This document shows, one piece after another, positions 1 to 6,270 of a stretch of 6,270 nucleotides of DNA. The notes beneath the pieces are model-generated. The model ran no database searches, was not told the DNA's origin, and was given only the letters and a program-made list of their open reading frames with translations. The translations under genes were made by a program, and so were the position numbers. Every line of letters starts with the position of its first letter. Within the stretch, counting starts at the first letter, position 1. Source of the stretch: Candidatus Omnitrophota bacterium (GTDB lineage Bacteria; Omnitrophota; Gorgyraeia; Tantalellales; Tantalellaceae); the NCBI GenBank assembly GCA_030631915.1, contig DAOVKF010000091.1, positions 1 to 6,270 of the forward strand, written 5' to 3'.

Positions 1-441
1 AACCTCGGGAACACGTATTATGAAAAAGGTGAGATCGACAAGGCCATAGAACAATACCATAAGTCCATAGCCATCAACAAAGGTTACGCGGTCGCTTACG
101 GGAATATCGGAAGCGCGTATCTTAACAAGAGAAACACAGACAAGGCGGAAGAATACCTTACCACGGCGATCGAATTAAAATACAACTATCCCATCGCTCA
201 CTATAACATGGGCATCATACATTTCAATCGAAACCATTTTAACGCGGCGTTAAAAGAACTTACAACCGCTACTGAACAACTGCCGCAGCTTTACCAGGCG
301 TGGAATATGACGGGCCGCACATACCTGAAGATGGGAAACCCGGACGGGGCAAGGAAAGCTTTTCAGAGGTCACTGGAGATCATGCCGGCTCAGGATGCGG
401 TCCGGAGATCCCTGGAAAAGCTGGAAAAATTACCCCGATAG
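1..441 (+). CDS. TPR-repeat protein, C-terminal part (5' end outside window)
   Basis: Frame 1 is open from the first base to the TAG at 439-441, giving 146 residues of a protein that begins upstream. Four TPR units of the usual 34 residues are visible in register. The first lacks about three residues and starts NLGNTYYEKGEIDKAIEQY; the others start AYGNIGSAYL, AHYNMGIIHF and AWNMTGRTYL. The expected small, aromatic and Ala positions (G at 6, Y/H at 9, A near 20 and 27) are largely kept. A short charged helix (VRRSLEKLEKLPR) caps the array. TPR arrays are protein-protein interaction scaffolds, so the partner and pathway are unknown, and any catalytic or membrane domain would lie in the missing N-terminal part. 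The ATG at 208 falls inside the third repeat and is not a start. The gene is convergent with the large minus-strand gene. Fold assignment is firm; function is open. Confidence 0.92.
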   Translation, partial: NLGNTYYEKGEIDKAIEQYHKSIAINKGYAVAYGNIGSAYLNKRNTDKAEEYLTTAIELKYNYPIAHYNMGIIHFNRNHFNAALKELTTATEQLPQLYQAWNMTGRTYLKMGNPDGARKAFQRSLEIMPAQDAVRRSLEKLEKLPR

Positions 442-485
442 CCTGCGGATACTTTGCGTAAGTTCAATCCATGCTTATAGTTATG

Positions 486-512
486 AAAAATATCCAGAGG
501 GCAAGATCTCTG
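486..512 (-). terminator. Possible intrinsic terminator of the large minus-strand gene
   Basis: On the minus strand, CAGAG (508-512) can pair with CTCTG (495-499) across an 8-base loop. The stem is followed by GATA and a TTTTT run (complement of 486-490). The stem is only five base pairs and lies about 66 bases past the stop codon, so the call is weak. It is the best-formed candidate on this strand in the gap. Confidence 0.3.
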
Positions 513-514
513 AA

Positions 515-538
515 AATAGCTGAACTATTGCCGTTTTT
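515..538 (+). terminator. Possible weak terminator of the TPR gene
   Basis: AATAG (515-519) and CTATT (525-529) can form a five-pair stem with a five-base loop, followed by GCCG and TTTTT (534-538). GGC at 500-502 and GCC at 530-532 could add an outer stem across a bulge. The inner stem is AT-rich and the T-run is four bases away, so it would be inefficient. Read on the other strand, the same hairpin is followed by TTTC, so partial bidirectional use is possible. Confidence 0.25.
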
Positions 539-542
539 GCAG

Positions 543-572
543 TTGAGGTGTGTCCCCTTGAGGCATGTCCCC
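543..572. repeat. Tandem pair of 15-bp TTGAGGNNTGTCCCC repeats
   Basis: TTGAGGTGTGTCCCC (543-557) is followed directly, with no spacer, by TTGAGGCATGTCCCC (558-572). The two copies match at 13 of 15 positions and differ only in the two bases after GAGG. The pair ends six bases from the stop codon of the large minus-strand gene. Short GTGTCCCC/GGGGACAC motifs recur between genes in several uncultivated bacterial lineages, often near REP-associated Y1 transposases; linking this pair to such an element is inference, since no transposase is visible here. I did not find further copies in the window. Confidence 0.7.
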
Positions 573-578
573 CAGGCG

Positions 579-1181
579 TTAGAAGGCGACGTCGGATTCG
601 AAGCTTGCTTCAAGGGATTCGTTTATGTCTTTTTCCGTATCCTTGCTTGTCACTGTCTCGCATATCATGCCGCCTTTGGTTCCCGCGATCTGCTCCAGTT
701 TTTCCCTGGCTTCTCTGGTAAGATTAAGCATGGTGCAGTAATTCTTATCTCTGGCTATGTGCCGGATATACAGGACCGCGATGGCCCTGAAGGAAGCGTC
801 AGCCACGATAAGGCTGTCAACAACCGCGCTGAACCGTTCCACGACAGACTGCGGATCTTTCGCGCTTACCATACCCCTGATCCTTATCTTCCCGGCACTG
901 CGATGATCTTCGCTGACAGCGGCCATGGCAAGGCCTTCGATCCGGCTCCGGGTGAGTTCCTCAAGCCTGAGATGGATGAACTCAACCCCTGTTGCCTGTT
1001 CCACGCTTCCCAGGTTCTGTATCTGACGGGCATCCGCTCCCACGACCATTACAGCGTGCCCCCTGTTGCCTGTGCCTGCGGCGTCATCCAGCATCTTCAT
1101 CGCGCTGACATGGGCTCTTAATGCCTGCATGGCTTCCGGGGTGTTCAGATCAGTGGCGCTTATCACAGCCACCTCGATCCT
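579..1181 (-). other. C-terminal apparent alpha/beta domain of the large protein
   Basis: The last 200 residues differ in texture from the Ala/Gly-rich body. Predicted strands RIEVAVISA, HAVMVVGA, VEFIHLRL, KIRIRGMVSA and AIAVLYIRHIA alternate with helices such as PEAMQALRAHVSAMKMLDDA and REAREKLEQIAG. This reads as a compact alpha/beta fold, and two of the protein's six cysteines (in NYCTM and GMICE) lie here. I see no nucleotide-binding loop or catalytic signature. The final 20 or so residues are acidic and polar. The assignment as a separate domain rests on sequence pattern alone. Confidence 0.45.
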
Positions 1182-4100
1182 GTCAGGGTCGTTCAACCGG
1201 TCTGACGCCGCGATAACGTTGCCCGGCGCGTTCTTCTGCACGTCTTGGGCGGTAATGGCCCTGCGGATCATTTCGCCCGGCAACTTCGCTGTTTCAGGCT
1301 GCAAAGCGCTTCCGGCGCCTATAACGCCGACAGGCATCAATCTGGCGATATCCGGGGCCAGTTTATCGGGCATGTCCCTGAGCATGACTTTCATGGTCAG
1401 GTCTCTTATTTTCAGCATATCTCCGGCTGATATGCCCGTAATGCTTCTAACAGCTTCAATAGCTTCCCTCACTTCCCGCACGCTTTCAGTCTGACGGGTT
1501 ATCGCCTCTGTGAACGCCGTCATCATCCGGTCACTTTTCTCGCGCGTGTCAATACGCCCAAGCGCGTTAACTGCGGCTTTAATTATGGTTCTCGACTCAG
1601 CGTTAAATCCTGAACCGGCTTCCACTCCCGCAATAATGACCCTGGCAAGCGTATCAGCAAAAACATCAGCGGTCTCAGAGTCAACTGCTGCCAGTTTCAA
1701 GGCAAATACATCGGTCATATTCCCGGCCACGGCTTCTAACGAAATATCGCTTTTCGCCCTGTCCAGCTGAACAGACAGCTTATCGGCCTCCTGCCGGCTC
1801 AACCCGAAACTCCGCACCGTAACACCGGTCAGACCGAGCTCCCGCGTCCCGTCCGCGGAAACACTTTCTTCTATAACAGGGGTCTCGAAAGCCACGGCCC
1901 CTGTCTTTGCCTCGATCATTTCCGCGCCTGACATCTCAAGCGTGATCGCGGCCATGACACCGGCTATACTCTGACTGAGACCCGTCACTGCCACTGCCGT
2001 GTCCGCCGGCACTTCTGCCTGCCGGAGCAGGGTTGTCGCCTCTGCCATAAGTGTCTTTGCCGCCGCGTAATCGCCGCTCTTAACCGCTTCTACCGCTTTT
2101 GTTACAGCCGTCATGATCACCGGAGCCGTGCTTACAAGCCGGTCGAACCCTTCTGTCCCCATTACCCGGGCCATGTTCACGCCAAAGTCACCGATGCTGT
2201 CAGCCATGACGCCTGTCGCGGCTGCCTTTGCTTCTGTCAGTCCCGCGTTAAATACCGCTTTCATGGCGCCGGCTATGCCGGTTCTGAGATCCGCCACTTC
2301 TTCAGCGCTGACCACGTTACCGGCGACCGCCGCATGGATAAGAGCTTCCGCTTTCGCAAGGTTTGCCTGCGCGCCTGCGTAATCGCCGCGCTTAACCGCG
2401 TCCAGCGCGTCTGCTGACGCTGAGATCATACCCGGCGCTGATATCGCAAGCTGGCCGGACACCTGTGACGCCATCATCCCCGCATTAGATACCGCTTCTA
2501 CGGCAATACTCATACCTGCATCGATCGTCCGACCGGCTGTGCCCGGACTGCTCATCCTGCCGGCGACAAAACCTCCAAGCTTTCTGGCCGCGGTGAATGA
2601 TAAAACCGCGGCGCCGGCAAGAGCCGCTGCCGCGCCGAATGTCGCCACAGTAGCGCCTATAGCTGACGCAGCGCCCAAACCTGCTACTACTGCCCCGGCA
2701 CCGGCGTTTGCCGACGCGATCACCGGAAACAGAGCGGAAAGCCCGATACCAGCTCCCAGCGCCATGATCATGGCAGGCACGGTAGCCCTCCCGGCCGAGG
2801 CTTTCTGCGATATCGCGGAGGCTTCCTGCTGTAATACGGAAAGACCGGCGACAGCTTCCGGTTTTGCTGTACCGACTTTCGCGAGATCGATCATCATGGC
2901 CTCGGCGAACCGCCCGCTATCCCCTGTGTGCGTGGCGCTGACGACCTTGCTGAGCACCTCTGCCGCCCGGCTCACGTCCGCGGCGGAACCATATCCGTCA
3001 ACCTGTATCTGTCCGAGGATCCCATCGACCGTGGCCCTTGCCACTCCGACACTTACACCGATATTCCCCATGACCGCCAGTTTCCATGACCTCACTGCGT
3101 TTCCTGTGCCCGCTGCAAAGGCTGTATCATATTTCGCGCAATCCCCGGCTTCGATATATCCAGCCGCGGCTACCACATTGCCGTTGTTAAGCGCCTGACT
3201 GGCCGCGAACCCTTCAAGCGCGTCCATGTATTCGGAAGTCTTCACCACTGAATGCCCGAAAACATAATTGTTGACAAGGCCCTTGAACGACTCGAATTCC
3301 TGTCCTTCCATCGCATGGAAAACATCCGCTAACCCGGCAGCGGCTTTATTTTTGCCGAACACAGCGGAAATCAACCCTTTCATTTCATGCTGGTTTTTCG
3401 CGGTAGTGACAGCAATGGCATTGATAACTTTACCAAGGTTCAAGCCGCCGACAAAATGCCTGTCAGCCGCGTCAAAAGACAGGATACCATTCGCTATGCT
3501 TCCGGCTGCCGACCGGTCGCTCGCGATCTTTGTCATCACTTCATTTTTTACTCCCACCCTGCTCAGGAGACCCGGAAAATGCCCCACCGCCTGATTCTTT
3601 ATGACCGCGCTTGTGAGCAGCAGGTTACCGTAACTGCCTATTTCGCCTATATTGAAACTCCCGGCTCTTTCGACCAGGGCGTCTGCCATGGTGTTGACAA
3701 TGTCCGTTCCTTTTTGAGTATCCGCTCTTGCGGCAGTAACGCTCCCCATAAAAAGTTTTGCCTGCCTTCCGGATATACCTAACTTGCCGGCGACTTTTGC
3801 GACGTTAGACGCGTTATGCCTGAGCTGCGCGCCCAGAAGCAGGAACGACGCGCCGGAATGTTTCCCGGAGACGCTGATGTTCAGGGACCTCTCAAAAAGT
3901 GACTTTTTGAACTGGTTCTTCACACTGCTATCAGCCGCTTTATATCCGGCGATCGTATTCTTTGACAGGCCGAGTTCTGTCATAGACCCGGCCATAGCCC
4001 TGTCTGTCACTGCCGTGCCTATCAAACCACTGACCAGCGTATTTACCAGGACCTCTTGACCTTTCCGGCCTGATAACGCGGAGGCGTGCATGCAGAGCGC

Positions 4101-6270
4101 GGTAACAATATCTTTTACTTCTTCGCCTTTTGCCCTGCTCAGGATCCCGGCTATCGGGGCTGCCGCGTCGTCAAAACCCATATCCCTCAACACGTCTCTG
4201 GCCGAACTCTCTTTCTGCCCCGGCCCATAGTTGAGTTTCCCGGTACCGCCTGCCATGGATACGACCGCGACTGCGGCAATGCCTTTCAGGCCGGGATCAC
4301 TCTTAATGTCCGCGAATTTGTTGGTTTCAATAATTTCTATCATCTTCCCGATAACAGCGTTGCCGTGGTTCTTCAGGGCCAGGGCAGTGTCACTGCTTAT
4401 ACCTTTTATCTGCGGCATCGCCCCCTGGCCGGATCCCATGATCTCCCGCAACCCGGCTATCTTGTTCTTCGCGGTCATGCCTGCCGCGTGTATGTTTGAA
4501 AAGACCTTATGGACGTCGCCTGTACCCGCCCACATGGAAACCTGTCCCGGGTTTACGGTCCTGGCTATATTAGAAAGGGCCTGATCGGCGCGCCTTGCGC
4601 CGCGCGCTGTGTTGGAGCTGATACCGCGGGCCGCTATTCTAAGGTTGGTCCTCACTTTTTTAGCGTTCACGTCTGAACCGAACATTTTCCTTTGAGTCTC
4701 GGGGTTCATGTTCGCTATATTTGCAGAAGCGGCTTTTATCTCCGCGGCGCTGCCCATATTGGACGACTGGTTCACGGCCATGATATTCCTGGAAGAGACA
4801 CGGCCGCCCTTATTAAAATCAAACGCTTCAACAAGCACCTCGCCCATCTCACCTTTAACACCGACAAAATTCAGCAAAAATGTCTGCAAGAACGGTTCTT
4901 TTACGCCTTCCTCAAACGCCCCGCTGTTAAAAACCGCTCTTACACCGCGTTTAATAACGTTTCCAATACCCATAACCGCCTGGATCGTTGCCAGACCTGC
5001 CGCTGATTCGACGCCGCCAAAAAGACCGAAAGAAGCCGTAGCAGAGCCGCTGCTGCCAAGAGAGCCTCCTAACCTGCTGCCCAGGCCTCTAAGCCCCAGT
5101 CTGGTGCTCACGGCACCCATTGTCCTTTCACCCAGATGACTGCCTGCTGCCCCAAAAGCGCCCATTAACGGCCTTGCAAACGTGAAGATGCCTATGAACG
5201 CCAGACCAAAACCGGTCCCGACCTGCCGCATGACACTGCTGGCGACCGTGCCGTCTCCCATGTGAAGCAGCATCTCAGACGATGCTTTAAAGAACTTGCC
5301 GGTTAATGTCGCGGGCGCCCAGTTATCCAATTTATCCTGGTTCATGACCCTTCCCACTGCCGGGCTGATCACATGTTTGCCCCAGAAATGCAGTTTTAAA
5401 GGCAATAACACGCCTATGCTTACAGCGTTATTAAGCACGTTAGCCCCGATAAGTCCTTTGCCGCCGAACGTGCTTATGAATTCCGTGGCAAAACGCGTTT
5501 TTACCGCGTTCCATACCCCGGTTTTTGCCCCTGCCGGTTGTGTTGCCAGTCTTCCCACTGCTTTCCCGAACGCGGTCCGGCCTATGAGCCGGCCTTCTCC
5601 TCGTGCCCATTTCCCTGCCGTGCTTTTCACAGCGCGCTTCGTAAACGCCTCAAAGACCTTTGTGCTTGCAAATGTTCCGATCTTTCCACCAACAAGGCGC
5701 TCAGCAGCCGCTCTGCCGATAAAACGCCTGGCTCCGGCAGAAACTATTCCGCCAAAACCAACAGAGGCCACCACCGCGGTTATTTCTAACCCGTTCAATA
5801 CATCATTCGCGCTTATGCCTATACCAGCAATGTTTAACCGTTCCTTTGCCAGGGATTTCTTACAGTCTGTTATAAAACCATTGAAGAATTTATCGTTAAG
5901 CGTGGTATCTTTTGTTATGTTAATAGCGCCTTTGTCGCTCACGGTAAAATCTATTTCCCTCCTGTTAGAAGTGGACGTGCCCAATGCCTTAAGGAAGCTG
6001 AAAGTACGGGTCTCCGTGCCAAAAGACATTTTGACGGATCCGGTCTTTTTGTCGTAATTGACTAAGGTACCTTTCAGATGATAGCCTCCCTTTCCTGCCT
6101 TGAGTCCGGCCAGATCAAACGCGCCATTCCCGGCCTTTCCCGTGTCAGAGAGGGAATACGTCAGAACGCCGGTTTCTTTGTTATAAGCAAAAGCCTGCTT
6201 TGCCTCATAGGCATCGAGTTCGACCGTATCCGCTTCACACCCCTTGTCTCCGGCGTAGAACGCGGTTTTC
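579..6270 (-). CDS. Very large Ala/Gly-rich protein of unknown function, C-terminal part (start outside window)
   Basis: The frame is open from the right edge (first full codon 6267-6269) to TAA at 581-579, giving 1,896 visible residues. Residues below are numbered from the right edge. I do not recognise the family. Residues 1-130 are polar and beta-like, with repeated Y-[ND]-K-x-T-G hairpins. Residues 160-480 mix hydrophobic stretches with a strongly basic amphipathic part. Residues 480-1160 look mostly helical and rich in Ala, Gly, Ser and Asn. Residues 1162-1228 carry no charge. Residues 1277-1448 hold two related helical units. Residues 1480-1680 are charged helices, and 1697-1896 form an apparent alpha/beta end domain. 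There are only six Cys and six Trp, with no Trp in the last 834 residues. The ATG at 6029 is probably internal: it lacks a good ribosome binding site and follows 80 protein-like open codons. No catalytic motif is visible. A surface or membrane-associated giant protein is my inference; a phage tape-measure protein is a weaker alternative. Confidence 0.9.
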   Translation of the reverse strand, partial: KTAFYAGDKGCEADTVELDAYEAKQAFAYNKETGVLTYSLSDTGKAGNGAFDLAGLKAGKGGYHLKGTLVNYDKKTGSVKMSFGTETRTFSFLKALGTSTSNRREIDFTVSDKGAINITKDTTLNDKFFNGFITDCKKSLAKERLNIAGIGISANDVLNGLEITAVVASVGFGGIVSAGARRFIGRAAAERLVGGKIGTFASTKVFEAFTKRAVKSTAGKWARGEGRLIGRTAFGKAVGRLATQPAGAKTGVWNAVKTRFATEFISTFGGKGLIGANVLNNAVSIGVLLPLKLHFWGKHVISPAVGRVMNQDKLDNWAPATLTGKFFKASSEMLLHMGDGTVASSVMRQVGTGFGLAFIGIFTFARPLMGAFGAAGSHLGERTMGAVSTRLGLRGLGSRLGGSLGSSGSATASFGLFGGVESAAGLATIQAVMGIGNVIKRGVRAVFNSGAFEEGVKEPFLQTFLLNFVGVKGEMGEVLVEAFDFNKGGRVSSRNIMAVNQSSNMGSAAEIKAASANIANMNPETQRKMFGSDVNAKKVRTNLRIAARGISSNTARGARRADQALSNIARTVNPGQVSMWAGTGDVHKVFSNIHAAGMTAKNKIAGLREIMGSGQGAMPQIKGISSDTALALKNHGNAVIGKMIEIIETNKFADIKSDPGLKGIAAVAVVSMAGGTGKLNYGPGQKESSARDVLRDMGFDDAAAPIAGILSRAKGEEVKDIVTALCMHASALSGRKGQEVLVNTLVSGLIGTAVTDRAMAGSMTELGLSKNTIAGYKAADSSVKNQFKKSLFERSLNISVSGKHSGASFLLLGAQLRHNASNVAKVAGKLGISGRQAKLFMGSVTAARADTQKGTDIVNTMADALVERAGSFNIGEIGSYGNLLLTSAVIKNQAVGHFPGLLSRVGVKNEVMTKIASDRSAAGSIANGILSFDAADRHFVGGLNLGKVINAIAVTTAKNQHEMKGLISAVFGKNKAAAGLADVFHAMEGQEFESFKGLVNNYVFGHSVVKTSEYMDALEGFAASQALNNGNVVAAAGYIEAGDCAKYDTAFAAGTGNAVRSWKLAVMGNIGVSVGVARATVDGILGQIQVDGYGSAADVSRAAEVLSKVVSATHTGDSGRFAEAMMIDLAKVGTAKPEAVAGLSVLQQEASAISQKASAGRATVPAMIMALGAGIGLSALFPVIASANAGAGAVVAGLGAASAIGATVATFGAAAALAGAAVLSFTAARKLGGFVAGRMSSPGTAGRTIDAGMSIAVEAVSNAGMMASQVSGQLAISAPGMISASADALDAVKRGDYAGAQANLAKAEALIHAAVAGNVVSAEEVADLRTGIAGAMKAVFNAGLTEAKAAATGVMADSIGDFGVNMARVMGTEGFDRLVSTAPVIMTAVTKAVEAVKSGDYAAAKTLMAEATTLLRQAEVPADTAVAVTGLSQSIAGVMAAITLEMSGAEMIEAKTGAVAFETPVIEESVSADGTRELGLTGVTVRSFGLSRQEADKLSVQLDRAKSDISLEAVAGNMTDVFALKLAAVDSETADVFADTLARVIIAGVEAGSGFNAESRTIIKAAVNALGRIDTREKSDRMMTAFTEAITRQTESVREVREAIEAVRSITGISAGDMLKIRDLTMKVMLRDMPDKLAPDIARLMPVGVIGAGSALQPETAKLPGEMIRRAITAQDVQKNAPGNVIAASDRLNDPDRIEVAVISATDLNTPEAMQALRAHVSAMKMLDDAAGTGNRGHAVMVVGADARQIQNLGSVEQATGVEFIHLRLEELTRSRIEGLAMAAVSEDHRSAGKIRIRGMVSAKDPQSVVERFSAVVDSLIVADASFRAIAVLYIRHIARDKNYCTMLNLTREAREKLEQIAGTKGGMICETVTSKDTEKDINESLEASFESDVAF
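1926..2441 (-). repeat. Two copies of a helical unit with K-x-G-D-Y-A-x-A motif, 104 residues apart
   Basis: Copy A (visible residues 1277-1344, starting SAPGMISASADALDAVKRGD) and copy B (1381-1448, starting TAPVIMTAVTKAVEAVKSGD) align without gaps over their first 38 residues, with about 16 identities. Both carry AVK-x-GDYA-x-A followed by a Leu/Ala helix, and both later carry a [GS]IAG-x-M motif. The underlying DNA is also similar: 2377-2402 and 2065-2090 agree at 24 of 26 bases and are offset by 312 bp, exactly 104 codons. This indicates internal duplication. The motif resembles the turn of a TPR-like helical hairpin, but the unit length is not that of a TPR. Confidence 0.8.
2586..2786 (-). 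other. 67-residue charge-free hydrophobic segment of the large protein
   Basis: Between Arg 1161 and Arg 1229 (visible numbering) there are 67 residues with no Asp, Glu, Lys, Arg or His. They divide into a first hydrophobic stretch (VPAMIMALGAGIGLSALFPV), a short Asn/Gly linker and a second longer stretch made almost wholly of Ala, Gly, Val, Leu, Thr and Ser. The length would allow two or three membrane-spanning helices with small-residue packing faces. It could also be a buried helical hairpin, as in pore-forming proteins or tape-measure proteins. Confidence 0.6.
5490..5729 (-). other. Strongly basic amphipathic segment of the large protein
   Basis: Visible residues 181-260 contain 18 Lys/Arg against 3 Glu, with many Gly and Ala, for example GRTAFGKAVGRLA. 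A hydrophobic stretch (ITAVVASVGFGGIVSAGA) precedes it, and others follow: around residue 274 (LIGANVLNNAVSIGVLLPL) and around residue 350 (GTGFGLAFIGIFTFA). The mix of basic amphipathic helices and hydrophobic stretches suggests contact with membrane or nucleic acid, but no specific domain can be named. Confidence 0.5.
6018..6209 (-). repeat. Beta-hairpin-like protein repeats with Y-[ND]-K-x-T-G core
   Basis: Within the large gene, residues AYNKETGVLTYSL (visible residues 28-40) and NYDKKTGSVKMSF (71-83) align without gaps over the core and lie 43 residues apart. Each has a second tyrosine eight or nine residues earlier (Y21 and Y63). A looser hairpin, FTVSDKGAINI, follows near residue 110. 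A strand, a Y-D/N-K-x-T-G turn and a second strand is the pattern of stacked beta repeats in long extracellular proteins. Only about two copies are in view, so more may lie beyond the right edge. Confidence 0.5.

Larger units (their letters stand above)
442..578. other. Intergenic gap between convergent genes
   Basis: This 137-bp gap separates the stop of the TPR gene (441) from the stop of the large minus-strand gene (579-581). It contains two weak stem-loop/T-run arrangements and a tandem 15-bp repeat, listed separately. I see no promoter pair, RNA gene or small ORF with a convincing ribosome binding site. The plus-strand reading frame that begins at 471 runs straight into the antisense of the big gene and is treated as a shadow. 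Confidence 0.8.

Noticed and set aside
208..210. ATG as the start of a 77-residue TPR protein
   Set aside because: The frame is open to the left edge, and this methionine sits at position 5 of the third TPR unit.
471..1121. Plus-strand open frame of 216 codons beginning in the intergenic gap
   Set aside because: Nearly all of it is antisense to the C-terminal domain of the large protein. The start near 471 has no clear Shine-Dalgarno sequence, and its composition (many His, Phe, Cys) is not protein-like.
2539..3198. Plus-strand open frame of 219 codons, Ala/Pro-rich
   Set aside because: It is a shadow of the Ala/Gly-rich minus-strand coding region, whose reverse complement rarely makes stops in this frame. 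The low-complexity composition fits an artefact.
6027..6029. ATG as the start of an 1,816-residue protein
   Set aside because: The frame continues upstream to the edge with protein-like sequence, and the Y-[ND]-K-x-T-G repeat straddles this methionine. Only a weak GGA lies upstream as a possible ribosome binding site.
5296..6057. Plus-strand open frame of 253 codons antisense to the large gene
   Set aside because: It overlaps the well-supported minus-strand frame entirely. Its translation is Pro/Ala/Thr/Leu-rich as expected from the antisense of Ala/Gly codons, and no ribosome binding site or family is recognisable.
579..6270. Phage tail tape-measure protein
   Set aside because: Length, Ala/Gly richness and hydrophobic stretches would fit, but the beta-repeats at the N-side, the alpha/beta end domain and a TPR neighbour rather than tail genes argue against it. 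It stays a minor alternative.
1..6270. CRISPR array, tRNA, rRNA or transposase gene
   Set aside because: I saw no regularly spaced repeats with unique spacers, no cloverleaf-like segment and no transposase motif on either strand. The only short tandem repeat is the two-copy 15-bp element at 543-572.

Overview
The window holds the tail ends of two convergent genes and a short gap between them. On the plus strand, from the left edge to 441, is the 3' end of a tetratricopeptide-repeat (TPR) protein. On the minus strand, from the right edge down to 579, is one uninterrupted reading frame of at least 1,896 codons plus a stop. It runs off the window, so its start lies outside and the whole protein is larger. 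The first ATG in that frame (6027-6029) is very probably an internal methionine, because the 80 codons upstream of it are open and look protein-like.

The big protein is Ala/Gly/Ser-rich and poor in Cys and Trp. It matches no family I can name. Reading N to C, it has: beta-hairpin-like repeats with a Y-[ND]-K-x-T-G core at the right edge; a very basic, amphipathic region punctuated by hydrophobic stretches; about 650 residues of mainly helical, low-identity sequence; a 67-residue segment with no charged residue or histidine; two copies of a ~68-residue helical unit spaced exactly 104 residues apart; more charged helices; and a C-terminal segment with an alternating strand/helix pattern. It reads like the C-terminal part of a very large surface or membrane-associated protein.

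The 137-bp gap (442-578) contains two adjacent near-identical 15-bp repeats ending in TGTCCCC, plus weak stem-loops followed by T-runs that could serve as terminators for either gene.

The organism cannot be fixed from this sequence. The moderate GC content, a giant low-complexity Ala-rich gene, a TPR protein and a GTGTCCCC-type intergenic repeat fit uncultivated bacteria such as Candidatus Omnitrophota, a lineage known for giant genes. That is an inference from style, not a match. There are no tRNA or rRNA genes, CRISPR arrays, transposase genes or recognisable enzyme genes here. Nothing shows that the two genes work together; they are tail to tail and not co-transcribed.
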